A stretch of DNA of 64,000 bases from Pontibacter akesuensis (GTDB taxonomy: Bacteria; Bacteroidota; Bacteroidia; Cytophagales; Hymenobacteraceae). The stretch lies in NCBI RefSeq assembly GCF_001611675.1, contig NZ_CP014766.1, positions 682,001 to 746,000 of the forward strand, written 5' to 3'. This document shows, in pieces, positions 53,789-62,759 of the stretch; position 1 is the stretch's first letter; each line of letters starts with the position of its first letter. The position numbers and the translations under genes were made by a program. The notes under the pieces were generated by a model that did no database searches, had not been told where the DNA came from, and saw nothing but the letters and a program-made list of their open reading frames with translations.

Positions 53789-53829
53789 CTCCTCCCCAGC
53801 CCTCCCCTAATAACAGTGGAGGGTGGAGA
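53789..53829. repeat. Family A G/C-rich repeat, degraded
   Basis: CTCCTCCCCAGCCCTCCCCT, then TGGAGGGTGGAG after a short gap. Orientation is the reverse of the 29581 copy. Confidence 0.55.
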
Positions 53830-53945
53830 ATATCATTTTGTGCAAAGTTAAGGAATTAGCAGCGAATGTATTAAAATTACCTACGAATCGTTGCCACATG
53901 CTACAAACCTCCTATCTGGCATATAACCTAGTTACCTCAACAAAC

Positions 53946-53983
53946 ATTGTCACCTCGACGAAAGGAGATATTTATCCGAAATA
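53946..53983. repeat. Family B fragment
   Basis: TTGTCACCTCGACGAAAGGAG then ATATTTATCCG resembles the arm of the TGTCATTTCGAACGCAG palindromes but with a single arm only. Confidence 0.45.
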
Positions 53984-54170
53984 AGGTAAATACCTCTCCT
54001 TCCATTGAGAAGTGCTTATACTTTGGCTTAGAACAGCTGAAGGCTACACTCGTGGTACCAGCTTGCCACGGGCCACTGGAGCTAGAAACTCCACCTTCAC
54101 CCAACGTCCCGAATCTGAAGATTCGCGCCAGCAATATAAAATGATACCTTTTGCCTATTTACCAGATAAA

Positions 54171-55160
54171 CTACAATGCCAGCTCCCCCACCTCCACATA
54201 TTCCTGAATCTCCTGCATCGTCATACTCACCATTCCATACTGCTCCTGCAGCTTCTTATAATGATTGATGATCACCTTTAGGTCAGCCATACTCTGCTCC
54301 GGGAAATCCCCAAAGTTATGTGGGTGCCACCACAAATGATAGCATTCCTTTCGCTTGGCAGCTTCCGTCATCTCCTTCAGGATGCGCTTTAGCCGAAGCT
54401 CATTTAAGAATGGCTTATTTCCAACTGGCCTTAGAAATCGGCTGGCAGGTATGGACAACGGCATACCCTTTTCTCTGGATAGGGAAGAAAGCGGAAAAGA
54501 TGTTCGCTGGCCTAATGAGAAATACCCATCCCCTGTTCGGAAGATTTTGTTCAGCAATTTGTCTTGCACTGTATCCTTCCAGAACCAGTCTTTGGGATTA
54601 GAACGCACGCTGGTTATACCTTCCTCCAAACAAACCTTAAGATACTCTTCATTATACTGGTTACGCGGAAAAACTAGTGAACGCATCGGAGCATTTAAAC
54701 GCGCAGCAATCTGCTTTGCAGCTTGTAGATCGCTGCGGAATTGAACAATCGTCTGCCCTTCCTCTTTGCAGTAGTAATGGCAGAAGGTATGGGTTGCCAG
54801 CTCCTGGTGAGGAGCTTCTGCCACTTGTTTTACAAGCTCCGGAGCAAAAAAGAAAGGCTGTAACTCCTGCTGCCCATGAAGTGCTTTCTGACTGTAGGCG
54901 GAAAGACGACGGTTTATGTAAGTTGGCTTTTCTAGTGGCGCCAGTTCCTGCCACTCCTCCCAATCCTGCGCAAAAAGCATTCCCACCGTTGCCCACGTAA
55001 CATGCACCTCTTCCTGTGCAAATAGCTCCAGCAGTTGTGGTATGACATTCCGGGTGTTGCTAAAGTATTGCTGCTTCTCCTCTAGCGGTACTTTATCAAA
55101 TACTCCCCAGTACAGCTCAAAGTCCAGGGAAATGTTAAATACGGGAATATTTTGTATCAT
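54171..55160 (-). CDS. Polysaccharide deacetylase (NodB-type fold)
   Basis: 329 residues. The metal-binding aspartate pair is in FNISLDFELYWGVFD, the histidine motif in ATHTFCHYYCK and the later motifs in FPRNQYNEEYL and WWHPHNFGD. It removes acetyl groups from a hexosamine in a surface polysaccharide or its precursor. It has no signal peptide, so it acts on the cytoplasmic side or is exported by other means. Its ATG shares one base with the upstream Wzy-like gene stop (TAATG), showing tight coupling. Confidence 0.85.
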   Translation of the reverse strand: MIQNIPVFNISLDFELYWGVFDKVPLEEKQQYFSNTRNVIPQLLELFAQEEVHVTWATVGMLFAQDWEEWQELAPLEKPTYINRRLSAYSQKALHGQQELQPFFFAPELVKQVAEAPHQELATHTFCHYYCKEEGQTIVQFRSDLQAAKQIAARLNAPMRSLVFPRNQYNEEYLKVCLEEGITSVRSNPKDWFWKDTVQDKLLNKIFRTGDGYFSLGQRTSFPLSSLSREKGMPLSIPASRFLRPVGNKPFLNELRLKRILKEMTEAAKRKECYHLWWHPHNFGDFPEQSMADLKVIINHYKKLQEQYGMVSMTMQEIQEYVEVGELAL

Positions 55161-56359
55161 TATACTACTCGTAAACGCTTTTGTGTGATAATTTTAGCTG
55201 CTTCTTCTTCTATTGATCCAGAACTTTTACGCTGCTTAAATTCCATGAAAGCGAGGATAACGAAGAAAAGAAAGTACATCACCTGACTTTTCTGTCGGAT
55301 AACAATGCCTAAGTTTGCCATCACGAAAGATAGGGCAATAGAAGAAGAGATAAATATCACCAGACTCATCTTAACCATAGAAGATGACTTCTTCAGGAAG
55401 GGAATAAAACCTTTATCCACTAGTTTCCACGTCAACAATAGGTATAATAGGTTCTCAAGAGAAATATATAAAGCAAGTGCTCCAGAAGCATCAAAGAAAA
55501 GAGGCCTAAACCAGAAAGTGAATAGCTTTAGAGGGAGCGGATAGCTAGTCATGTCCACTCCCGAGCCTGCTTTAGCCAGATCTTCTGCACGGTCAGCGGC
55601 GAAACTATCAAAACTCTCCAAAGGATTTTCCACACTAATGTTTGCTACTGCTAAAATCTCTTCATACGACAAGGCTAAAGTACCAGCAAAGGCTAAATAA
55701 ACAAAAATTTTTTGATAAAGCGGAACTCTTTCCTGACCGGTAAAAAAACCTACAACGGCACCAACTCCAAGAAAAAGGAACATATGTGGCCTTATACTAT
55801 ATACTATGAAGGACCCTAAAATCAAGGACAATGCCCGTTGCTTTGGAAATCGCATTGCATAAGTAAATAATCCAATTCCTAAAAAGATTATAGAACCCTT
55901 ACCTAAGGAGGCTGTCCAAAAATGCATATTCGGAAGAAAGAGCAACAATACAACTAAGTCAAAGTCATAAAATTTAATATTTGATCTTATATTTTCCTTA
56001 AAAAAAATATAGAAATATATAAATCCTAAGTAGCCGAACCAAGAGAACAAAACATTTGCGGTTTCATAAGAGAATCCCAGGCCATTAATGAAAGGGGAAG
56101 CAATGAATTCAATAAATTTTGTATCTGTACCATAGGAAATAAAAACACTATTATATGAAACAGTATATTTATAGTATCTTATTGAATCTGAAGGATTATA
56201 AGATGCATAGAGGTAGTAAATAAACCAGAATAACAAATGAAAAAAATAAAGTTTGTTCAGCAGTTCTATAGAAATAAAAGAATACTTTTTTTTAAAGTAT
56301 CCTAGTATTGGCTGATTTATTGCAAATAATACAAGTATTAGAATTATGGCACCTATCAT
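55160..56359 (-). CDS. Wzy-like polymerase or other multi-pass membrane protein
   Basis: 399 residues with about 10 membrane helices. FWTASLGKGSIIFLGIGLF and YSIRPHMFLFLGVGAVVGFF with its arginine after the helix and a long soluble loop at about 235-275 are like O-antigen polymerases and EpsG-type proteins. Codon use is AT-rich compared with the first 48 kb. If it is Wzy, it joins repeat units on the periplasmic side. Sequence similarity in this family is low, so the call is based on topology and context. Confidence 0.6.
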   Translation of the reverse strand: MIGAIILILVLFAINQPILGYFKKKYSFISIELLNKLYFFHLLFWFIYYLYASYNPSDSIRYYKYTVSYNSVFISYGTDTKFIEFIASPFINGLGFSYETANVLFSWFGYLGFIYFYIFFKENIRSNIKFYDFDLVVLLLFLPNMHFWTASLGKGSIIFLGIGLFTYAMRFPKQRALSLILGSFIVYSIRPHMFLFLGVGAVVGFFTGQERVPLYQKIFVYLAFAGTLALSYEEILAVANISVENPLESFDSFAADRAEDLAKAGSGVDMTSYPLPLKLFTFWFRPLFFDASGALALYISLENLLYLLLTWKLVDKGFIPFLKKSSSMVKMSLVIFISSSIALSFVMANLGIVIRQKSQVMYFLFFVILAFMEFKQRKSSGSIEEEAAKIITQKRLRVV

Positions 56360-56674
56360 TTTCTAAGCTGATTTAATATCCCCAATTAGCCTTTCTTACT
56401 TCAACATGCTACCATTTCAGCTTTGTACCAACAATAGCCATTATATCTCATTCTTGAGTAGCATCAGGCATTTATCTCAAGTGCTAAAGTTTATAATAAT
56501 GGTAATTAACCCACCCCTAGCCCCTCCAAGGAGGGGAATCTATACTAATTGCTTATTTATTCTGCTTCTAGTATAGGTAAGCCGTGGCTTATTCAGCAAA
56601 CAGGCCTAAATAAAATCTATGTGTGATATACTGAAAGCCGTTTTTTTCAAAAATCAATAAAGCAGGAATTATTC
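56360..56674. other. 315-bp intergenic region
   Basis: It holds one family A repeat at 56508-56540. No gene or clear terminator seen. It divides the operon into the polymerase/deacetylase pair and the asparagine-synthase group. Confidence 0.5.
56508..56540. repeat. Family A G/C-rich repeat
   Basis: AACCCACCCCTAGCCCCTCC then AAGGAGGGGAATC, the reverse orientation of the 29581 copy. Confidence 0.75.
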
Positions 56675-58507
56675 TTACTTCTTCTGGTTCTTATTCCAAA
56701 TTTCCAATGTTAAAAGGCTAAAAAGAATCTTTGCTCTCTTATCTCTTGACATAGTAACTTTATCTTCAAGCAGCTTCATAACTAGTATTGGATCCAGTAC
56801 TTCTTTGTAAATACAATCGCTGCTGCTAAGGTAATCTCGTAAAATGGGCTGCAAATCGTTTTCTATCATGTTTATGATAGGCACTTCGAATCCTTTCTTT
56901 GGAAGTTTTTCATTTCCGTTTGGGAGGTAGCGTGTGGCCAGTCTTCGCAACAGGTACTTCGTTGTACCACCCCTTACCTTCAGGTTGTCTGGCAGACTAG
57001 GAGCAAATTCCATAATCTCTTTAGATAAAAAAGGAGACCTGCCTTCCAGCGAACTTTGCATGGAACTAATATCTATCTTCTTCAATAGAATATACGGCAA
57101 AATACTCTGGAAATCAGTGAGCATGATCTTATTTAGCCCAGAGATGTTCCTCTTGAAATTGCTTTCAACCTGCTGCTCGAACATTTCCGCTGGTTGTAAA
57201 TTAAAGGCGCTTTTATAATCAAACAACATATCCGTACTTGCACTAAGATACTGCTCATAGCTATTTAAGCTACTTAACTTTACAAGGCGGTACAGATAGT
57301 TGTACAGGTTCATTTTAGAAGCTGGAGCGGGAAGTAGTGGTGCCATGGCTTTAGAAGCACCTTTTACTAGACCGTTTCTAAAAATTGGGTGTGCAAAAGG
57401 AACGTACCTTCTGTAGCCTCCAAAAAGCTCATCTCCTCCGTCACCGTTAATAATGACTGTTACATGCTTCTTTGCCTCTTTGGCCACGTAAAAAGATGGT
57501 ATCTGCGAGTCATCCATAAAAGGCTCGCCATAGGCGCTCACAATCTTCTCAAAATCAGCTGTCAGCTGATCATAAGACACCTCCAGTTCCTGATGATTCG
57601 TTCCAAGATGATTTGCTACCTGTCGAGCAACGGCTGATTCATCATACTCTCCTGCAAATTTTACGGTAAACGTTCTTAAATCAGGTTTTATTTGCGTAGC
57701 CATAGCAGCCATAATGCCACTATCGATACCACCACTAAGAAAGCAGCCTACTTCCAAATCACTACTCTCCACCCGTCTTTTCACTGCCACCTTTAGCTTC
57801 TGGTCTACCAACTCTAACGCCTCCTGCTCTGAAATATTAAGCGTCTGTTCATAGAATGGCTCAATTGACCACCACTGTTGCTGCTCTGAGATGGTGAGTT
57901 GCTGCACATCAATTTGCGTGAGGTGGCCGGGCTTTAATTCATGTATCCCCTTATAAGCTGTTTCCGCGCCATACACCATCCCTGTTTGCAGGTATTCTGC
58001 GATAGCTGGAAGGTGAACTGCCGGCCTCAATATTTTTTGCAGCAGGTTCTGTTCGCTGCCAAAATAGATTCCATCTGATGCCACAGAAAAGTATAGCGGT
58101 TTTTTACCTGCCCTATCCCTCATGAGCCATACTTTCCCTTGTTGCTTATCATACAAGGCAATGGCAAACATGCCATCCATGTGTTGTAACATGTCAAGCC
58201 CAAGCTGCCTGTACAGGAGCAGTACTGTTTCGGTATCAGAACGCGTTTTGCCTGTGAGGTTAAACTTCTCCCGCAGTTCTTGGTGATTGTAGATTTCACC
58301 GTTGAAAATAATAGCGAAATCCGCATCATCCATTGGCTGTGATCCGCCTTCTATATCTACTATGCTTAACCTTGCATGAAAAAGGTGCACATGTGGTGCA
58401 TAGGTTTTGTGAACCTGACCATCCGGGCCCCGGTGGCACAGCATTTCAACTGCTACCTGCATGTCTCGCTCTCTTAAAGCGCCTACTTTCCCAAAAATTC
58501 CGCACAT
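56675..58507 (-). CDS. asnB: Glutamine-hydrolysing asparagine synthase
   Basis: 610 residues. The N-terminal amidotransferase nucleophile is Cys2 (MCGIFGKVG), with RLSIVDIEGGSQPM and IIFNGEIYNHQELR. The synthetase domain has FLSGGIDSGIMAAM (pyrophosphate loop at 258-264) and GDGGDELFGGY. Such enzymes in polysaccharide clusters may make asparagine or amidate uronic acids or peptides. It lies one base from the GNAT gene and is clearly in one operon. Confidence 0.93.
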   Translation of the reverse strand: MCGIFGKVGALRERDMQVAVEMLCHRGPDGQVHKTYAPHVHLFHARLSIVDIEGGSQPMDDADFAIIFNGEIYNHQELREKFNLTGKTRSDTETVLLLYRQLGLDMLQHMDGMFAIALYDKQQGKVWLMRDRAGKKPLYFSVASDGIYFGSEQNLLQKILRPAVHLPAIAEYLQTGMVYGAETAYKGIHELKPGHLTQIDVQQLTISEQQQWWSIEPFYEQTLNISEQEALELVDQKLKVAVKRRVESSDLEVGCFLSGGIDSGIMAAMATQIKPDLRTFTVKFAGEYDESAVARQVANHLGTNHQELEVSYDQLTADFEKIVSAYGEPFMDDSQIPSFYVAKEAKKHVTVIINGDGGDELFGGYRRYVPFAHPIFRNGLVKGASKAMAPLLPAPASKMNLYNYLYRLVKLSSLNSYEQYLSASTDMLFDYKSAFNLQPAEMFEQQVESNFKRNISGLNKIMLTDFQSILPYILLKKIDISSMQSSLEGRSPFLSKEIMEFAPSLPDNLKVRGGTTKYLLRRLATRYLPNGNEKLPKKGFEVPIINMIENDLQPILRDYLSSSDCIYKEVLDPILVMKLLEDKVTMSRDKRAKILFSLLTLEIWNKNQKK

Positions 58508-58508
58508 A

Positions 58509-59489
58509 TTAAAATAGCTCCAGGTCGCCCAGGTTGAATGACCAATTATCTATGTTTTGAACAGAAGCTATAAGCTCTGCATTATTAACTTCTCGCACCG
58601 TGATTTCGGGAGCATACTTTTTTAAGGAGAAAGCTCTATAGGCTAACTGCTGCCATACGCTCAGCTCCTGCCCCGGAATAAAGCTGATGACAGGAGTCCC
58701 TAACTTACCTGCAAGTTTGTGATACGCCTGCAAGGCTACCTTTTTCTCTGGCAAACCATCAGACCAGAGTTCATCACATATCCGTAACTCATGAAACTTA
58801 CCTCTATTTTTCAGGTGGAAGAAGAGCATAAGTGTTTTTCCGCTGTACTTATAGATAAAAGATCCATAAGGAATTTCCGGGATACTTTGGTAACGCCACT
58901 TGTAATACAGAAGCGAGTGATTTGTATGAACCTGTCCATTCGAAGTGGCAGGTTTAAATGGCAATGTCAGAAAGTCTACCTGTTGTAGCTCATTCTGAAA
59001 AGCGATAAACTTTTGCTCAGCGTTAGCACTAAAAGCAAATGCCACACTGCCCATTACGGCAGGCTTTCCTAAAACACTCCAGCCCATTTTCAGGTAGCCG
59101 GGTTTAGACTGACTATTGGGTGTGTTGTAAATGAAACAGGAAGATTCTGTACGTTTTAGCTCTTCAATCAATGCTTTTGTGAGCTTGGAGAAGATTCCCT
59201 TGCCGCGATAATCAGGGTGTGTCGCGGTATCAACCGCTCTGAAGGCTGGAAGTACATGCTCTTTGTATGCCCATTGCCATCGCATAAATGCGCGTAAGCC
59301 AATGAGTTTATCCTCATCAAAAGCTAACAGAACAGGAGATGCACCAAATGGATTATCTATATGCTTCCACCTCCAGAAAGAGGCAACAGGCGCTCCCCCC
59401 TCAGTACCCAATGAAAGTTCAAAAAGCTCAAGTATAGCCGGAATATCCTCCTCTATTGCTACTCGTATATTATACTCTATCCTTTGCAT
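58509..59489 (-). CDS. GNAT-family acetyltransferase in the glycan locus
   Basis: 326 residues. The N-terminal half carries the GNAT fold with VDTATHPDYRGKGIFSKL, a good motif A for acetyl-CoA; the rest (about 150-326) is unlike simple GNATs and may be a second, FemX-like or degenerate GNAT half. It probably N-acylates an amino sugar or lipid-linked intermediate. It overlaps the GT4 gene by 20 bases and precedes asnB by 1 base. Confidence 0.75.
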   Translation of the reverse strand: MQRIEYNIRVAIEEDIPAILELFELSLGTEGGAPVASFWRWKHIDNPFGASPVLLAFDEDKLIGLRAFMRWQWAYKEHVLPAFRAVDTATHPDYRGKGIFSKLTKALIEELKRTESSCFIYNTPNSQSKPGYLKMGWSVLGKPAVMGSVAFAFSANAEQKFIAFQNELQQVDFLTLPFKPATSNGQVHTNHSLLYYKWRYQSIPEIPYGSFIYKYSGKTLMLFFHLKNRGKFHELRICDELWSDGLPEKKVALQAYHKLAGKLGTPVISFIPGQELSVWQQLAYRAFSLKKYAPEITVREVNNAELIASVQNIDNWSFNLGDLELF

Positions 59490-60588
59490 ATTGCCTGTAC
59501 ACGTCTTCCAACTCCTGCACCATTTTTTTCATGCTAAAATGCTGCACAATTCTTTCCCGAGCTTTAATAGCAAGGTCAACGCGCATATCTTTGTTTTCAA
59601 TCAACAAAGTTACATCTTTTTCCAGGCTATCCACATCACCAGCCTGACTTAGCAACCCCGACACTCCATTTTCTATCACTTCCGGAATCCCACCCACACT
59701 TGTTGCTACCACGGCACACCCCATACTCATGGCTTCCAGCAAGGCAATAGGTAGTCCCTCAAAGTCAGAGGTCATCAGGTAGATATCTGTTATGTTAAAG
59801 TAAGGTTTTACATTCTGCTGCAAGCCTGCAAAATATATGTTACCTACTGTGAGCAAGGGTTTAGAAAGTTCAAGTATCTTCTCTTTCTCAGGCCCGTCAC
59901 CTACTAAAACAAAGCTAACATTCTTAAATTTGGCTGAAACGCCCTTTGCTATCTTGATAAAATTATCCAGTCTCTTTTGTTCCCGAAATACAGCTGCTGT
60001 GGTCACCACGATGTGTTCTTCCGGAATGTTTAGCTCCCGGCGCAGGTCCTGCTTTTCGTTATTACGCGTAAAAGCAACTGTATCCACACCATTCAGAATC
60101 AGTTTTAGCTTAGCGTCGCTAACAAACTTCCTTAAAGCCTGCTCAGCATCTCCGGAAACCGGAATGATCAGCTGGTTAAGCTGCATGGTAAGCCTACTGG
60201 CAATCTTGGTAAGGCTGTGGTAACGCGAGAAATTGTTATGTTCAGTATACACAACAGGTACATTAGCCGCTTTAGCAGCTATCCTGCCAGCAATTCCTGC
60301 CCAAGGCAAATGACAATGAATTAATTGTATGCGGTGCTGCCGTATGTATTGAATCAGCGCAGGAACTTTCTGAAATATCTGTATATTATTGGAGGCTTCT
60401 AAGCAGGTCACTTTACCACTGTGTATTTCAATGGCTTCCACCATTTGGTTCTTCCAGGGGAGGAAAAAGATATAATGAAATTCAAATTTATGTTTATCGT
60501 GGTATTTAAGTGTTTCTGGTAGCAACATTTCTGCACCTCCTCTACCTAGAGACTTTATAATGTGAAGAATTTTTACCTTTTCCAACAT
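59470..60588 (-). CDS. GT4 glycosyltransferase
   Basis: About 372 residues from the ATG at 60586-60588 (MLEKVKILHIIKSLGRGGAE). GGAEMLLPETLKYH is the acceptor-side glycine loop, and SDFEGLPIALLEAMSMGCAVVATSVGG contains the E-x7-E donor motif. It is a retaining transferase for a surface glycan. It overlaps the next gene upstream by 47 bases, an unusually long overlap, and the GNAT gene downstream by 20. Confidence 0.9.
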   Translation of the reverse strand: MLEKVKILHIIKSLGRGGAEMLLPETLKYHDKHKFEFHYIFFLPWKNQMVEAIEIHSGKVTCLEASNNIQIFQKVPALIQYIRQHRIQLIHCHLPWAGIAGRIAAKAANVPVVYTEHNNFSRYHSLTKIASRLTMQLNQLIIPVSGDAEQALRKFVSDAKLKLILNGVDTVAFTRNNEKQDLRRELNIPEEHIVVTTAAVFREQKRLDNFIKIAKGVSAKFKNVSFVLVGDGPEKEKILELSKPLLTVGNIYFAGLQQNVKPYFNITDIYLMTSDFEGLPIALLEAMSMGCAVVATSVGGIPEVIENGVSGLLSQAGDVDSLEKDVTLLIENKDMRVDLAIKARERIVQHFSMKKMVQELEDVYRQYAKDRV

Positions 60589-61375
60589 GAGGATCAATGG
60601 TTTTTCCTAATTTTTTGGTTACTCCATGAACAGTTCCTCGAAGAAACCATTCTAGTTTTTCAGCTTTATTATTTTCTTTGATAATGATTGCTCCAAGTAG
60701 CTTTGACCAGTTCTTAATTAATTTGTACATTCTAAAGGCTGTGAAGTCCTTGACATATAATAGCACATAAAGCATGTTCCTAACTTGATAATAATAAAGC
60801 CAAGCCTTTTTCTTGCTAGATTTAGATGTGAAGTGGACCACTTTCGCTTTAGGAACCCATTTAATTTTACAATCTAACTTATCACCTATCCGATGCTGTA
60901 TGTATTCCGTATCTTCACTCCAAAAAAACAGATCTCTATTAGGTAATCCTGCTTGATGAGCAATTTTAACAGGTAGCAGAAATCCTGACCAGCCCGGAAA
61001 CCACAGTGTCTGACAGGCTTTATTCCTAATATAAGGGTATACTAGCTTATTTTCTTCCGCAGCATTAACTAATTGCTCTAAACAATCATTCGCAGGGAAA
61101 ACATCATCATCCATCAACCACAAATAATCATATCCATCTTTTTCAAGATAAAATTTGATCGCTTCATGAAACCCTCCAGCTGGACCAGTATTTTCTGGTA
61201 AGTGAACTTGAGGAAAATCATGTGAAAGTAGAAACTCTTTTGTTCCATCGGTTGAATTATTATCAACAACTACAATATCATAATTTTTGTATGTTTGCTT
61301 CGATATCTTATCTAAACAAATCTGCAAAAAATCAAGTCTGTTAAAAGTCACAATTGCTACTCCGATTTTCTCCAT
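60542..61375 (-). CDS. GT2 glycosyltransferase (GlfT/rhamnosyltransferase-like)
   Basis: 277 residues. GVAIVTFNRLDFLQICLD opens the GT-A fold, VVDNNSTDGTKEF gives the usual aspartate, WLMDDDVFPANDCLEQ has the DDD metal motif and FFWSEDTEYIQHR the ED-type catalytic motif. These residues match galactofuranosyl- and rhamnosyltransferases of family 2. AT-rich codon use. Its 3' end overlaps the GT4 gene by 47 bases. Confidence 0.88.
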   Translation of the reverse strand: MEKIGVAIVTFNRLDFLQICLDKISKQTYKNYDIVVVDNNSTDGTKEFLLSHDFPQVHLPENTGPAGGFHEAIKFYLEKDGYDYLWLMDDDVFPANDCLEQLVNAAEENKLVYPYIRNKACQTLWFPGWSGFLLPVKIAHQAGLPNRDLFFWSEDTEYIQHRIGDKLDCKIKWVPKAKVVHFTSKSSKKKAWLYYYQVRNMLYVLLYVKDFTAFRMYKLIKNWSKLLGAIIIKENNKAEKLEWFLRGTVHGVTKKLGKTIDPHVGKGKNSSHYKVSR

Positions 61376-61593
61376 TATCTAGAATTAAATGAATTTACTA
61401 TTTTAATCATAAATTTTATTTAAATTTTCTGTATCTAGCAAGCTTATTTATTCGCTAACATGTCTTTAGCACCCATATTAAAAAACATATTAGCTAATTC
61501 TAAATAAAAGCCAATCAATTATTCCATGATGAATTAGAGATTAAGTTAAGTTCTGAAACTTTTAGTTCAAGATTATAAATAATATATGACCCA

Positions 61594-62676
61594 CTATAAT
61601 AATTTGTGATATAGATTTATAAATAGTCGTGCAATATCCTGATTCATATAGCGCTCTTTAACGCGTGAGGAAGCATTCGAAACTATACGACCAGTATTTT
61701 GGCTGTTCTCTAAAAGACTACTAACTGCATCAGCAAATCCTGCCTCATCTCCTTTATCAACTAACCATCCTGTTTCGTCGCTAATTACTACCTCCCCAAC
61801 CCCTCCTACTTTGGTTGCTACAACTGGAGTTTCATACAGCATTGCTTCCAGAATAACGCCAGGTAACCCTTCTATAATGCTAGGCAGTAATAAAGCATCT
61901 CCGTGGGCAGTATAGTCTAATGGGTTTTGAACAAACCCAGTAAATGTAACTTTATCTTTAAGACCTAAATCTTTAACCAATGCTTCAATTTCCGACTTCA
62001 ATGGTCCGTCTCCAACTAGCCACAGGTGTGTGCTCGGTATTACTGTGACGATTTTCTTAAAAATCCGAAGAAGTCCTTTGTGGTTTTTTTCAAAGGAGAA
62101 CCCACCTACATGTACTAAGTTTACACAACCATTCGGCCAAGCTGGAAATGGATTACTTGTTGCGGCTTTTTCTTCTAGTCCTATTGGAATGGTGATAATC
62201 CTTTCTACTAGCTTTGGAAACAGCCTAACAAGGTCTTGCTTGGAATGTTCACTTACAGACGCGATAGCGTCTACTTGACTCAATAAAAATCCCGTATAAA
62301 ATTTCTGGAGCGGGTTTCTTAAATAAGAACTTAAGGTACTCGCATTACGAAAGACAATGGGTTGGCGCCATCTATATAGTAACTTTGAAAAAACGGCATA
62401 TTTTAATGTATCACCAGCATTTGCCTGAATAACATCAGGATTTTCCTCCGTTATAATATTAGCTAAAGAACGCCATCCTTTTTTATCCCACAATCGGGTA
62501 CTAGCGTTTGCTTTAACAGGAACATAGCTCCTATTGAACTTGTTGGCATCACCACTGTCAAACAATGCAAATAATTTTGATGAATGCCCTTGTTGTTCCA
62601 GATTGTCGGATAATTGCGCGGCAAACGTTTCAGCTCCTCTTGGTTGAGGTTTTTGTATTAACTGCAGTATCTTCAT
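61594..62676 (-). CDS. GT4 glycosyltransferase
   Basis: About 360 residues from the ATG at 62674-62676 (MKILQLIQKPQPRGAETFAA), which is the usual family start; a longer open frame adds 25 residues without homology. VHVGGFSFEKNHKGLLRIF and PSIIEGLPGVILEAMLYETPVVAT with the E-x7-E motif define the donor site. Separated from the GT2 gene by 218 AT-rich bases with no gene. Confidence 0.88.
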   Translation of the reverse strand: MKILQLIQKPQPRGAETFAAQLSDNLEQQGHSSKLFALFDSGDANKFNRSYVPVKANASTRLWDKKGWRSLANIITEENPDVIQANAGDTLKYAVFSKLLYRWRQPIVFRNASTLSSYLRNPLQKFYTGFLLSQVDAIASVSEHSKQDLVRLFPKLVERIITIPIGLEEKAATSNPFPAWPNGCVNLVHVGGFSFEKNHKGLLRIFKKIVTVIPSTHLWLVGDGPLKSEIEALVKDLGLKDKVTFTGFVQNPLDYTAHGDALLLPSIIEGLPGVILEAMLYETPVVATKVGGVGEVVISDETGWLVDKGDEAGFADAVSSLLENSQNTGRIVSNASSRVKERYMNQDIARLFINLYHKLL

Positions 62677-62759
62677 AGGAGTTTTCAGTGCTTCACAAAA
62701 GCAACTAAAGGCATATAACTTGAGTGATAAATTTAGGTGGAGTAGAAACATCCAAATTT

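Larger units (their letters stand above)
53782..54170. other. 389-bp intergenic region with repeats
   Basis: Family A copy at 53789-53829 and a family B fragment at 53946-53983 (TGTCACCTCGACGAAAGGAG then ATATTTATCCG). No gene seen. Confidence 0.55.

Noticed and set aside
62677-62751. N-terminal extension of the GT4 gene
   Set aside because: The added residues are not family-like; the MKILQLIQK start is.
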